Below, piece by piece: positions 9,334-18,328 of a DNA stretch of 64,000 nt. Position 1 is the stretch's first letter. Each line of letters begins with the position of its first letter. The notes beneath the pieces were generated by a model. The model saw only the letters and a program-made list of their open reading frames with translations, was not told the DNA's origin and ran no database searches. The translations under genes were made by a program, and so were the position numbers. The DNA lies in assembly GCA_003152315.1 (NCBI GenBank), contig PLZV01000057.1, positions 264,065 through 328,064 of the forward strand, in the 5' to 3' direction. The stretch comes from Verrucomicrobiota bacterium (GTDB taxonomy: Bacteria > Verrucomicrobiota > Verrucomicrobiia > Palsa-1439).

Positions 9334-10263
9334 ATGACAGTTCGTGTCGTGAATTCGAATCGCTATCATCACTGGCAGACCCGGTACGCGCCGTACGTGT
9401 TCCTCGCCCCCTTTGCGCTCATCTTTCTCACGTTCTGGCTCGATCCATTGATCAAGAGTTTTGTCCTAGCCTTCTCTATCACCTGCGGGCCCAATGTGCG
9501 CGTATTCGTCGGGCTGAACAACTTCCGGTTCCTGCTAACGGATCCGGATTTTCACAAGGCCGTCTGGAATACCTCCGTGTTTGCCATGGCCTCCCTGTTC
9601 GTCCAATTATCGTTAAGCTTGGCGCTGGCGTTGTTATTGAATCGCCGGTTCCTCAAAGGGCGGAATCTGTTTCGCTTGGCCTTTTTCACGCCCAACCTTG
9701 TAGGAATGGTGTTTGTCGGGTTGCTGTTCTCGATGGTATTTGCGCCTCTATTTGGGTTGGTGAACCAAGTTCTCCATGCACTGACGAACCAGCCAACGGA
9801 CACCAACTGGCTTTTCAACCCGAAGCTGGTGATGCCGGCGTTGGTGCTTGCAGCCTTATGGCTCTACGTCGGATTCAACATGATTTACTTCCTCGCCGCG
9901 TTGCAGGCGGTGGACCGCGAATTGTATGACGCCGCCCAGGTGGATGGGGCGAATATGTTCCAGCAGTTCCTGCATGTTACGCTGCCGGGGATACGTCCGG
10001 TCGCCGTGGTTATCGTCGTGTTGAGCACGATCGGGTCGTTCCAGCTTTTCGAGCTCGCTTATCTGATGTTGAACAATGGTACTCGTAATTGGCCGGGCCC
10101 AGACAACTCCGGGCTGACCATAGTCATGTACCTGTATCAAAATGGGTTTGTCACAGGTGATCTAGGGTATGCCTCCGCCGTCGGCTGGACGCTCGCGCTT
10201 ATTGTGATGGCGCTGTCGCTGCTGCAGATCTGGCTTTCGGGAACATGGAAAAGGGAGGCTTGA
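9334..10263 (+). CDS. ABC sugar transporter permease, MalF/UgpA type
   Basis: An inner-membrane permease of about 309 aa with six predicted membrane segments. It shows the cytoplasmic EAA loop that docks the ATPase, in the form LYDAAQVDGANMFQQFLHVTLP near residue 210. The ATG at 9334 is preferred over the TTG two codons earlier because GAGG at 9324-9327 fits as a ribosome site. It is typical of the first permease in carbohydrate ABC operons and is intact. It is separated from the binding-protein gene by about 118 bases and from the next permease by 1 base, so it would be co-transcribed with it. Confidence 0.9.
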   Translation: MTVRVVNSNRYHHWQTRYAPYVFLAPFALIFLTFWLDPLIKSFVLAFSITCGPNVRVFVGLNNFRFLLTDPDFHKAVWNTSVFAMASLFVQLSLSLALALLLNRRFLKGRNLFRLAFFTPNLVGMVFVGLLFSMVFAPLFGLVNQVLHALTNQPTDTNWLFNPKLVMPALVLAALWLYVGFNMIYFLAALQAVDRELYDAAQVDGANMFQQFLHVTLPGIRPVAVVIVVLSTIGSFQLFELAYLMLNNGTRNWPGPDNSGLTIVMYLYQNGFVTGDLGYASAVGWTLALIVMALSLLQIWLSGTWKREA

Positions 10264-10264
10264 G

Positions 10265-11096
10265 ATGAAAATCATCGCCTCGCGCATAACCCTCTATATC
10301 GTTCTGGTACCCTGCCTGGTCGTGATGCTCACGCCGCTGGTCTGGCTGGTCGCCCAGAGCGTCAAATCACCTGAGGACTTCTTTTTCTACACTTTCTTCC
10401 CACCCGTCGACCGATTCTCGGGATACAACTTTCGGAAGCTGTTTGCCCAGATTCCGTTCCTCCGCTTTCTGATGAACAGTTTATTCGTGAGCAGCGCCAC
10501 AGTGGTAGTGCAACTCTTTCTTTCGTCGCTAGGTGGGTTTGCGTTCGCTAAATACGAGTTTCGCGGCAAGCGAGTGATCATGGTCATCATGCTGGCGACC
10601 ATGATGATTCCGGGACAAGTGCTGCTGGCCCCGCTTTATGAATTGATTTGCCGGCTCGGATTGATGGACTCTTTTCTTGGTCTAATCATCCCGTCCGCGG
10701 TAAGTACGTTCGGCATGTTTTTGTTCCAGCAATCAATGCGGCACATCGCGGCACATCCCGAATGACCTGCTCCATGCGGGCCGTGTCGACGGGTGCAGCG
10801 AATTCGGATTGTACTGGAACATCGCGCTGCCGGTTACCCGTCCGATGGTGAGCGCGTTTTGTTTGATTTCGTTCATGGGCACCTGGAACAGTTTCCTCTG
10901 GCCCCAAATCATCCTTCACAACCGAGAACGATTCACGTTGCCTATCGCGCTCAACCAAATGGTTGGTCTGTACTATCAGGAATATGGCGTTCTCATGGCC
11001 GGGACTTTACTGGCGGTCGTGCCCCCCATGGTTCTCTTCCTCCTACTCCAGAAGGAATTCATCAGCGGTCTCACAGCCGGGGCGGTCAAGGGATGA
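10265..11096 (+). pseudogene. ABC sugar transporter permease, MalG/UgpE type, disrupted by 10-bp tandem duplication
   Basis: The second permease of the importer, about 274 aa if restored. The first frame reads well for 166 codons up to FQQSMRHI and then ends at a TGA. The second half resumes in another frame with the EAA-loop remnant RVDGCSEFGLYWNIALP and continues to the normal C-terminus at 11096. The cause is visible: GCGGCACATC is present twice in tandem at 10738-10757. With only one copy the frame is continuous (MRHIPNDLLHAGRVDG), as in intact relatives. As written, the transporter lacks one membrane subunit. A sequencing error, a recent mutation or reversible slippage are all possible. 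Confidence 0.88.
10738..10757. repeat. 10-bp tandem duplication causing a frameshift
   Basis: Two adjacent perfect copies of GCGGCACATC (10738-10747 and 10748-10757). Ten is not a multiple of three, so the second copy shifts the permease frame. The arithmetic of the two half-frames shows that removing exactly one copy restores the gene. Confidence 0.9.
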
Positions 11097-11945
11097 CATT
11101 GATCGCCTCCACGGTTGATGGTATCGAGCGCTCGGATATTGAACGGGGCGTGTTGTGAATCTACTTTCACATGATCTGCACCGTCGGGAATCACGGAATG
11201 AAAGACGATGTCCCGCCATCGCTTGGCCAATCGCGGCGTCTTCTCGATCAGGGACAGCAGTTCCTGGAACCGAGGATGGGCGATCACTTTCATCGTGCGA
11301 TGGCTTCATTTGCGAAAATTTGTGGATTCAGTCTCATGGGTCGCGCCCGACCGATAAATGGTTCGGTGAGCCACGTCAATCCCGCTGACCACTATTCCTG
11401 CATCTGGTCATTCAGCAGGCACTCGTTGCGGATAAGGATTTTCACCCCGCGGGATGAGCGAACGCTGAATCGTAAGAGCTACATACGCCTTTCATGTATC
11501 GTGCCTTTTCCCGATGGCCCCAGACTCCTCCTCCTATGAGGGGTAATTGGTCAAGCGCGGAATTTAGATTTTTTACGGGGTGGTGGCGCGAGCTGCAGCT
11601 TAGCGGAGGCGAGTCGCCCGCGTGAGCGCTCTTCATCGCCTGCCTCCTGGCCCGCTCGGCTTCAAAGGAACGGTTTCATGTTTTTTTCCTAACGGATTTT
11701 TCCAGTTGGGCGTTTTGCGTCTCCGTCCGCTGGGCGTTCGGATTCAAACCGAAGCTCTTACTCCTATCCGTGCGTCAACTCGCTAGTTGAGCACCACAAA
11801 ACTTATTCGATCGTTTCAGCGGACGGAGCGAGCCGGCTCATTCTAACCAGCGGAAAGGATGACCCTCCCAAGTCTGGAATCGAGCACGGCACCGCTCCGC
11901 CAACATTCATTTACCTGTCCTAACGTGTTCTTCATCCTAGTTGTT
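11097..11945. other. Gene-poor interval between ABC permease remnant and IS110
   Basis: About 850 bases without a gene I can support. On the minus strand, 11195-11293 begins ATG and reads RFQELLSLIEKTPRLAKRWRD, which resembles the start of a cytoplasmic protein but decays soon after, so it may be a remnant. The rest shows no conserved coding, no clear terminator with a T-run, and no copy of the locus operator. Confidence 0.4.
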
Positions 11946-13029
11946 TCAGACACCCATCTTCAGTCCCAGTTTCTCCGGTGTGGTCTGTCCGATGCAAATC
12001 CGCCACCAGTCCATGCCGAAGCCTCGCGCTGACGCCACGAGCGCCTGCTTACGCCGGCCACTGGTCGTGTGCGGATCCAGCAATCTTGGTTTCCATTTCT
12101 TGGTCAACCGATACTCCGGCTGAAAGCGGATCAATCGCCACGCCATCTCCGCCAGCGCCCAGCACAACCGCGGGTTACCGCACTTGGTCACGTGCCCTTG
12201 CTGGTGTCTCGGCCCCGAACTGTTCTCACTCGGACACAGCCCGAGGTAACTCGACACTTGCCGCCGGTTGTTAAATCGGTGCCAATCACCCACCTCCCGG
12301 TCCAGCAGTTGTTCCGTCAAACCGCCCATCCTCTTGGGCCGGGGCCGCACACTCGCCGCTTCAATCTGATTGGTCAGTTGCTTGATTTGATCGTGGAGAA
12401 ACAAGGCGCTGTAGTGCAGGGGCGTGATCAGGGTGATGAACCATGCCGGCAACTGCCGCTGCCACTTCGGCCAGTTCCTTCTCCCATACCAGTCGCCTTT
12501 CATCCGGAAGCCATATTGCAAGGCCAGCCCCCAGGCCCGTCCGGCGATCATCTTCAAATCCCGCACCAACGACTGCCGCAGCCGGGTCTGGGTGCGCTGG
12601 CGTTCCTGGGCTTCGGTCGGCACCCGCACCAAGGCCAGCGCTTTCTGGTTGCCCGCCACGAAACAGTCCAGCGCATTCAACATGGAGAGCGCATCGGTGC
12701 GGTCGGTCTTGATGCGCGTGTGAGTGGTCGTCCTAGTTGCGGGGACGGATGACGTAGTTGGTCACGCCCAGCGCGGTGAGTTGCCGATGCAGATCGTACC
12801 CGAAAGGACCGGCTTCGTAGCAGGTGACGATGCGATAGCCCGCGGTGAGCTTTTGCTGGATCCACTGGAGAAAGTCCGCAGGCTTGAAACGCTGCGGCGA
12901 CTTGGGACTGGCTCCCTCCTCCTGCACGGCGATGACGTGCCACGCCAGATGCACATCCAGCGCGATCTTCAGGAGCGGTTTTGGTTGAGTGGGAGTGAGG
13001 TTGGGTGTAGTTGAATGTTGGTTGAGCAT
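11946..13029 (-). pseudogene. IS110-family transposase, inactivated (nonsense plus frameshift)
   Basis: The two parts together make one IS110-type transposase. The N-terminal part (13029 down to 12733) carries the DEDD-type start LLKIALDVHLAWHVIAVQ and ends TNYVIRPRN. The next codon is TAG (12733-12735), where the family normally has Trp (RPRNWDDH). The frame must then change by one base to continue as RIKTDRTDAL and into the C-terminal Transposase_20 part. That part contains RRQVSSYLGLCPSENSSG and HVTKCGNPRLCWALAEMAW. Two lesions make a programmed shift unlikely, so I call it a dead element. IS110 elements have no clear terminal inverted repeats, so the ends are not assigned. Confidence 0.85.
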
Positions 13030-13124
13030 ATGGGCCGACAGTTTATCAGAGCGCGTTCGCGCTCGCTGTTATGCCCGCATGTTTTCTAACACCTCAAGCG
13101 GCTCGAAAAAACGAAGTCACGTCA

Positions 13125-13442
13125 GCATTTCCGCCTGCGGAACACCGTCCTGAAACGTGAGTTGGTGACCTGTATGCCCCCCCAAAGGGTACAAATCGAC
13201 CACAATGCGAGTGGGCACGTATGTACTTCGGCGAAAATGTCTTCAGTTAATTTTGTGATATGGGCTCGTTCGCTGCGGTCCGCAGTGAAACGAGGTATGT
13301 TAAAGGGTTCCCTTTGGGGGTCGCAGACGGGTGCTGATGACCGAAATCTCCTATATCCAGTAAAACATTTGCATTTTTTGCTTGTCAGAACGTTCTGATA
13401 CATATATAAGAGTGGGCGGAGAAATTCGGTGTCCCACGGCGT
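13125..13442. repeat. Promoter cassette, copy 1 (repeat of 34409-34725)
   Basis: About 318 bases that match 34409-34725 closely along their whole length, with scattered substitutions. Shared landmarks are GCATTTCCgsCTGC at the left, CCCCCCAAAGGGTACAAATC, TGCGAGTGGGCACGTATGT, GACCGAAATCTCC, and the operator/promoter block near the right end. Similarity stops shortly after GGTGTCsCACGGCGT. The cassette is non-coding and lies upstream of a PEP-CTERM gene at both places. It looks like a duplicated promoter region. Confidence 0.85.
13385..13398. promoter_or_regulatory. Operator TCAGAACGTTCTGA (site 1) in promoter of PEP-CTERM gene
   Basis: A perfect 14-bp palindrome. It overlaps a plausible promoter: TTGTCA at 13382-13387, a 17-base spacer, and TATAAG at 13405-13410. 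The same spacing and boxes recur at 34668. The central CG is typical of LacI-family operators. The gene start is 215 bases downstream. Binding by the LacI protein at 51346 is inferred from the two copies beside that gene. Confidence 0.85.
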
Positions 13443-13612
13443 GCGGACGAGAGAGTTTCAAGTAAGGGAATGGAAGAAGGTATGCGAGTGAGGCGGGAAC
13501 CACCAGCAGATGGGTTGCAACAATACTGTAAAGCCCCATCAGAAATTTCGGCACAATCACGTGATAATGAATTTGTCAGAGCTGGCAATTCAACAACAGA
13601 GGAGAGGCGACG

Positions 13613-14584
13613 ATGAAAGACAATGCAACAATCGGTGTGATGGACTGGCCGAGTCCGGCGCGTAATCGTTTCATGGCACAGGGTTTTCTCTCGCCCTCCA
13701 ACAGGGCGCGGTTTCTGGCGATGGGATTACTCCTGGCTGGCGGGGTCTTTTGGGGAGACGCCTACGCGGTCACTGAGACGTGGCTTGGTAACGTGTCGGA
13801 CATCAGCAGTAACTGGTCGAGTGCCGCCAACTGGAGTGGGTCTCCCGTCCGGGTGCCAACCAGTGCTGATCTGGCGGATCTGAACAATACGGCAGCTTCG
13901 TACACCGCAAATTTCGCGACGAACATTTCCACGTACACGATCAGTTCGTTCGTCGTGAGTAACAACAGCGGAAACACCACCACCCTGAACATCAACCAGG
14001 GCACCCTGGCCACAGGCAGCGCGAGCACGGCAAATATTCTGGGCAGCGGTGGGACCATCAATATTAATAACACTGGCGTGCTGAAGACCGCGTTTGCGCT
14101 CAGCGTTAGCGCGGGCGACTTGACCGTGAACAGCGGCGGTGTATTCACGAACACCTCGACAACTGCGACCGTCACGGTGACAAACGGAGGGGTGGTGTCC
14201 ATGCAGGGCGGCCAGTTGGTGACATCCAAGCTTACCTTGCTTCCCACCGCGGTCTTGGACTTCGGTTTGACTACGCCGGGGGCCAACAATCCCATCAGAA
14301 TTGCGGCCACAGGCGGTCTGATTCTAGACGGGACGGTCAACGTCAATGATCTGGGCGGGTTTACAACGGGGACGTACTTGCTGATGACCTATACGGGAAC
14401 ATTGACAGATAACGGGTTGAACGTCGGCACGCTTCCTGCCGGGTTCAACGCCACGGTCGATAACAGCACGGCGGGCCAGGTGAACTTGGATGTAACTGCG
14501 ATTCCCGAGCCATCCACGATCCTGTTAAGCGGGTGCGGCTTGGCTGCGCTCTGGCTGAGGCGGGGCCGACGGCGTACTTCGTAG
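13613..14584 (+). CDS. PEP-CTERM sorting domain protein with beta-strand-rich repeats
   Basis: A secreted or surface protein of 323 aa. The ATG is set by GAGGAGAGG 6-14 bases upstream. A long N-terminal leader ends in a hydrophobic segment and an Ala-rich cleavage region (WGDAYAVTETW, near residue 50). The middle is rich in Thr/Asn/Gly strands, like autotransporter-type beta-helix repeats, with no catalytic motif seen. The C-terminus is a canonical PEP-CTERM tail: IPEPSTILLSG, a membrane segment, then RRGRRR. Such tails are recognised by exosortase and usually go with extracellular polysaccharide. It is a close paralogue of 52493-53419. Operator site 1 lies in its promoter. Function unknown; a surface or matrix structural role is likely. 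Confidence 0.88.
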   Translation: MKDNATIGVMDWPSPARNRFMAQGFLSPSNRARFLAMGLLLAGGVFWGDAYAVTETWLGNVSDISSNWSSAANWSGSPVRVPTSADLADLNNTAASYTANFATNISTYTISSFVVSNNSGNTTTLNINQGTLATGSASTANILGSGGTININNTGVLKTAFALSVSAGDLTVNSGGVFTNTSTTATVTVTNGGVVSMQGGQLVTSKLTLLPTAVLDFGLTTPGANNPIRIAATGGLILDGTVNVNDLGGFTTGTYLLMTYTGTLTDNGLNVGTLPAGFNATVDNSTAGQVNLDVTAIPEPSTILLSGCGLAALWLRRGRRRTS

Positions 14585-14620
14585 GAGATAATTCGGCTGG
14601 TTACGGGCGCTGCGAGGTAT

Positions 14621-15088
14621 TTGCTATGTGATGTGAGATGGGGATGGGTAAGGCACTGCACAGATTGGCCAGCTCGGCGATGGGGGGATCATGCAAAGGG
14701 CGGTCAGAAAGTGCAGACGGCGTTTGTGGACTTGGGTTATCGGGGACACGAGGTGGAGGACGGCGCGGCGCAGATTCACGTGGTGCCGCGCAAACGCCGG
14801 CATCTGGCGAAGAGTTTGCGGCGCTGGATGAATCGGCAAGCGGCGATTGAGCCGGTCATTGGGCACTTGAAGTCGGACCATCGGATGGAGCGCAATCGGC
14901 TGAAGGGTCGTGTTGGCGATCAACTCAACGCGGTGTTGAGCGCCTGCGGGTTCAACCTGAGAAAGCTCCTGCGAGCTTTCTTTTGTCTCGAGTGGTTGGA
15001 GTCTCTACTGGCGACTCTGCGCTGCCCAGCCCAACTTCTATCCGCTTGCAACACCCCTGAAACCACTTTTTCAGGACCGACTTCATAA
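14621..15088 (+). pseudogene. IS5-family transposase, 3' fragment
   Basis: Only the C-terminal third of a DDE transposase is present. Recognisable pieces are AFVDLGYRGHEVE, then RQAAIEPVIGHLKSDHRMERNRLKGRVGDQ with the catalytic Glu in AIEPVIGHLK, then NAVLSACGFNLRKLL. The N-terminal DDE domain is missing. The sequence ahead of about 14690 is unrelated to the family, so the reading frame start is artificial. It sits just behind the PEP-CTERM gene and marks an old insertion or rearrangement point. Confidence 0.8.
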
Positions 15089-15138
15089 AATCAGGGAGTC
15101 CGTGTTCGCGAACCACCGCTGGCGCATTGGCCCGATTG

Positions 15139-18102
15139 CTACTGGAGCCGTTTGACGTCGAGTCTCATGAACTGTTGCGAGGTACCGTTGATGGGTACGA
15201 TGTCACTGGCGGTGACCGTCTCGGTGCCATTCCCATTGTCGTTCACCTGCCAGGCAACGCAATTCGAACACCACGTGTTTAGGTCATTCGACACCTCGGC
15301 GATGTAGAGCAAGTCCAATGGCGCGGGATGCGTCCGGGTGAACGACAACGTGAGGTAGCCGCCCTGGTTGAATGGAACGGGGAGGCCATTAAGATTGGCG
15401 ACCTTGGGATCGAGGTTCAGTGCGTACTCCATGAGGTTGGGGATGCCGTCATTATCCGGGTCCGCAGTCGCACTGTTTATGGCGGAATTGGTGAGTTCCG
15501 CGGCCGTGAAATGGTTGATCAGCCACAAGTCAAATGGATAGTCCTGGATGGTGACGCTCGTATTGTTCGTTGTGCCAATCGAATAGGTGAGGTCGCCCAA
15601 GAGGGTGAAGGTGAGCGTTCGATTGCCCTTGGCGATATTGTTCGGGATGGGGGTGACGGTGACAGTGGCTGAACCGACGCCCGCGGGAATCACAACGGAA
15701 GATGGGAGCGCTGCGTAATCCTGGCCATTGCTGGCAGTTCCGCCGATCGTGAACCTAGCGGTGACGTCCGTATTGGTGTCGCCGATGCGGCTAATGATAA
15801 TGCTCGCGCTGTTTGTGCCCAACTCGGTGGCGATGGCGTTGGTGGTGGAGAGGCCAAGCAGCGGTAGCGCCGTGACCCAAATACGATCCAGGTGAACGGC
15901 CAAATTATCGACGACATTGAGGCGAAAGTCTGCGCCGCCGTTTTGCCGGCCGCCGAAGTAAGCGTCCGCGATGTTGTAGCGGACCGTGCGCCATTCGGAC
16001 GAACCCTGGGTTTGGATTTGTTTGGGATGAACGGTATAAACACCATTGGTGCCATTGTACTGCAAGTCGAGGGTGACATTGTTGCTGCGGTCGTAATACT
16101 CGACATCAATCGTCACATCCAGGCCGCCTGCGGCTTGGAAGGCATAAGACGGATCGACATGGAAATAGAAGTAATGATCATTGGTGGGATTGGCGTTGTA
16201 GAGGCAATCGCGCCCTGCCAGCGTCTCCGCCAGCGTGTTGCCATCGGCGGCGTTCGGCATCAGGTAGAGCGAGTGGCTTTGGTTGGTGGTGCCTAGGTCA
16301 ATCCATGCTTGGGAGCCAATGTTGGCCCGGTTGGTGGTGCTGGCTTCCGTCGGCATCGAGTTGGTATTTACATAGGGACGCTGTTTCAGCAGCATGTCCC
16401 GCGCCTCACTCGTCAGCGTCATCCACCAATCCACCGAGTAGTTCTCGTTTGTGATGAATCGTCCGTACGTTGGGTTCGTCGACGTCGTCGGCGGATCGTC
16501 GGTCATCGGCATGATGGCGGTGCCTTCGTCGTACTCGTCGAACATGCCAATGAACAACCGAGTGGCGCTGCTTCCTTCGGCCAAGTAAAGCTGGTTCCAA
16601 TAGAAAGCTCCGCCTTGACGGGGTGTGAGTTGGGTGGTTCCGGTTTGCTTCATGAGGTTGGCCCAGGAGAATCCCGGCCAAACATGTGGAAAGTAATCAA
16701 TTCCCCAAGTGTTGCACTGCGCCACATCATTCGAATACCCCTTGTCACCTTGTGAAGCGGTCGACTGCCAGACTTGGATGCCATCATATTTCTGAAAGTG
16801 CGGGAGCCACGTTGTCATTGAGCGCCAAGTGTTCGGCACGCCGCCGATCACATAGTTACCGCCATACACGCTGTTGGTGTGGAACCAGTCGACGATGAAA
16901 TTTCCGTTCGATTGGGCAATGTTCCTGTCAGAAAACGGAAGTCCCCAGATGAAGATCACGGGCTTTCCGTTTTCATGCGCGTAACGTGAATCGTCGCGGA
17001 CTCCCACGACGTCGCAGAGCCACTTCCAGTCGTTGGTAATGACGTCAACGACATTGCTATTCACCAAACTACTGATGTCGTATTCAATGGCCCAGATGCG
17101 GCCTTCCTGGTGGGCCGCCTCCCGCACTTGGGCGAGCACCCATTCGTCGTACCCGTAAGCCCCACTCGCTGTTGGCGACGCAAATCGCTGGAGAAATGCG
17201 CCGTCCATGTTGTACTGCCGCATCCATTGGAAATGACGACGGACAGTTTCCTTGGTGGTAGAGGAAAAGAGATAAGCCTGCCTGCCGCTCCTGGTGAGTA
17301 CATTCTGGGCCTGAAAGAGTTCATTGCTGGGAAAGGCTGTGACGCCGGGCCAAAAACCGCTGAGGTTGGTGCGCTCGGAACTGAGCGCCGGCCACATGTC
17401 AACGGTGAAGTCCTTGGCCTGCATGTCGTTGGTCCGACACCAGTGCACCCATCCTTGGTCGGACAGATCATTGGGGGCCCGGAACCAACCTTGATAACCC
17501 ACCATCACTTTGTGGTTCAGGGTGTTGTTGGTGACGTAGTCCTGGGTTGGTCCGCTGTAAGGCGCGAGCCATGGTTTCGTTAAAACATACAGGAAGTTCG
17601 TGTCCGCGAACGGGGTGTTCTGTATCGTCACGCTCTTCACCGACAGGGGCGGAGTGGTCGAGAACACTACCAGTCGAAAATCAGTGCCGTTATTCTCATT
17701 GTTGGCGAATAGCGGCTTAAGAAGTTGCTGGTACGAAGTGACAAAGCTTTGACTATTCACGCGGGAGGATCGGGTGTGCGCTTCCGCCGGGTGATATTTG
17801 TCCGCCAGTTGAGAGCTGTACGTGGAATCATACTGCACCCGGAGTGTGCCGTAGCCCGTGTCGTAATAGACAACCTGCACATACACCGGCATTCCCGTTG
17901 TGAAAGTGAATGTCGACGGCACGTCGAAATACAGGTAGAAGCTATTGTTGGTGCTCTGCCAAACCACCTGACCGTTGATGGTCGTGCTGGTGAACTGGCC
18001 ATCGCCAGCAACAAACGTGGGGGTGAGGCTGAGGGTATCAATTCCAAGTAGTGAAGGAGCGAAGGCAAGAAAAGACGCCAGAACGATAATCCATTTGCGC
18101 AT
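15139..18102 (-). CDS. Secreted GH99/GH71-like glycoside hydrolase with Calx-beta domain
   Basis: A 987-aa exported enzyme. I place the start at the ATG at 18102 because a classic signal peptide follows (MRKWIIVLASFLAFAPSLLG) and because the frame upstream runs through an operator at 18144. Residues about 25-200 are a beta-sandwich. The catalytic domain starts near 220 with HKVMVGYQGWFRAPND and contains FDEYDEGTAIMP near 520, whose Glu residues are the likely catalytic pair in 71/99-like hydrolases. A second sandwich follows, then a Calx-beta domain (about 755-855) and a DPDNDGIPN calcium repeat (about 880). Family GH99 contains endo-alpha-mannosidases and mannanases, which fits the mannose genes at 40-49 kb. 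The exact substrate is inferred. Confidence 0.82.
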   Translation of the reverse strand: MRKWIIVLASFLAFAPSLLGIDTLSLTPTFVAGDGQFTSTTINGQVVWQSTNNSFYLYFDVPSTFTFTTGMPVYVQVVYYDTGYGTLRVQYDSTYSSQLADKYHPAEAHTRSSRVNSQSFVTSYQQLLKPLFANNENNGTDFRLVVFSTTPPLSVKSVTIQNTPFADTNFLYVLTKPWLAPYSGPTQDYVTNNTLNHKVMVGYQGWFRAPNDLSDQGWVHWCRTNDMQAKDFTVDMWPALSSERTNLSGFWPGVTAFPSNELFQAQNVLTRSGRQAYLFSSTTKETVRRHFQWMRQYNMDGAFLQRFASPTASGAYGYDEWVLAQVREAAHQEGRIWAIEYDISSLVNSNVVDVITNDWKWLCDVVGVRDDSRYAHENGKPVIFIWGLPFSDRNIAQSNGNFIVDWFHTNSVYGGNYVIGGVPNTWRSMTTWLPHFQKYDGIQVWQSTASQGDKGYSNDVAQCNTWGIDYFPHVWPGFSWANLMKQTGTTQLTPRQGGAFYWNQLYLAEGSSATRLFIGMFDEYDEGTAIMPMTDDPPTTSTNPTYGRFITNENYSVDWWMTLTSEARDMLLKQRPYVNTNSMPTEASTTNRANIGSQAWIDLGTTNQSHSLYLMPNAADGNTLAETLAGRDCLYNANPTNDHYFYFHVDPSYAFQAAGGLDVTIDVEYYDRSNNVTLDLQYNGTNGVYTVHPKQIQTQGSSEWRTVRYNIADAYFGGRQNGGADFRLNVVDNLAVHLDRIWVTALPLLGLSTTNAIATELGTNSASIIISRIGDTNTDVTARFTIGGTASNGQDYAALPSSVVIPAGVGSATVTVTPIPNNIAKGNRTLTFTLLGDLTYSIGTTNNTSVTIQDYPFDLWLINHFTAAELTNSAINSATADPDNDGIPNLMEYALNLDPKVANLNGLPVPFNQGGYLTLSFTRTHPAPLDLLYIAEVSNDLNTWCSNCVAWQVNDNGNGTETVTASDIVPINGTSQQFMRLDVKRLQ

Positions 18103-18143
18103 ATGAACTTGTGCCCTTTCCGGGCTGAACTTGAAACAGTTTC

Positions 18144-18157
18144 TCAGAACGTTCTGA
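18144..18157. promoter_or_regulatory. Operator TCAGAACGTTCTGA (site 2) upstream of GH99-like gene
   Basis: A perfect 14-bp palindrome 42 bases upstream of the chosen start of the minus-strand GH99-like gene. Read on the minus strand, TTGATT precedes it by two bases and could be a -35 box; the -10 is weak. The Na/Pi cotransporter starts 172 bases away on the other side, so divergent control of both genes is possible. Confidence 0.82.
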
Positions 18158-18328
18158 TGAATCAATTGAAAAATACTCTCCTTGCTAATAAACTCTCCAA
18201 ACAGGCAAAGGTAAACAAACATACACATGCGACATCTGAGTAAGAACCACGCGATGACGCGACGGCACGCCCATGCCATCCAGCAATCCACACGGGTGCC
18301 TGCACGAGAACAACGGAGATAACAGGAC

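Noticed and set aside
11195-11293. Start of a RES-like or toxin-antitoxin gene on the minus strand
   Set aside because: Only about 33 residues look protein-like, there is no continuation, and no partner gene is visible.
11946-13029. Possible programmed frameshift or stop readthrough in the IS110 transposase
   Set aside because: Both a TAG at a normally Trp position and a separate one-base shift are needed, and no slippery sequence is seen at the junction. Decay is simpler.
13040-13612. Riboswitch in the long leader before the PEP-CTERM gene
   Set aside because: No known aptamer core could be recognised, and the conserved part is explained by the duplicated promoter cassette.
18103-18291. 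N-terminal extension of the GH99-like protein to 18291
   Set aside because: The extension runs through the operator and lacks a ribosome site, and a clean signal peptide starts at 18102.
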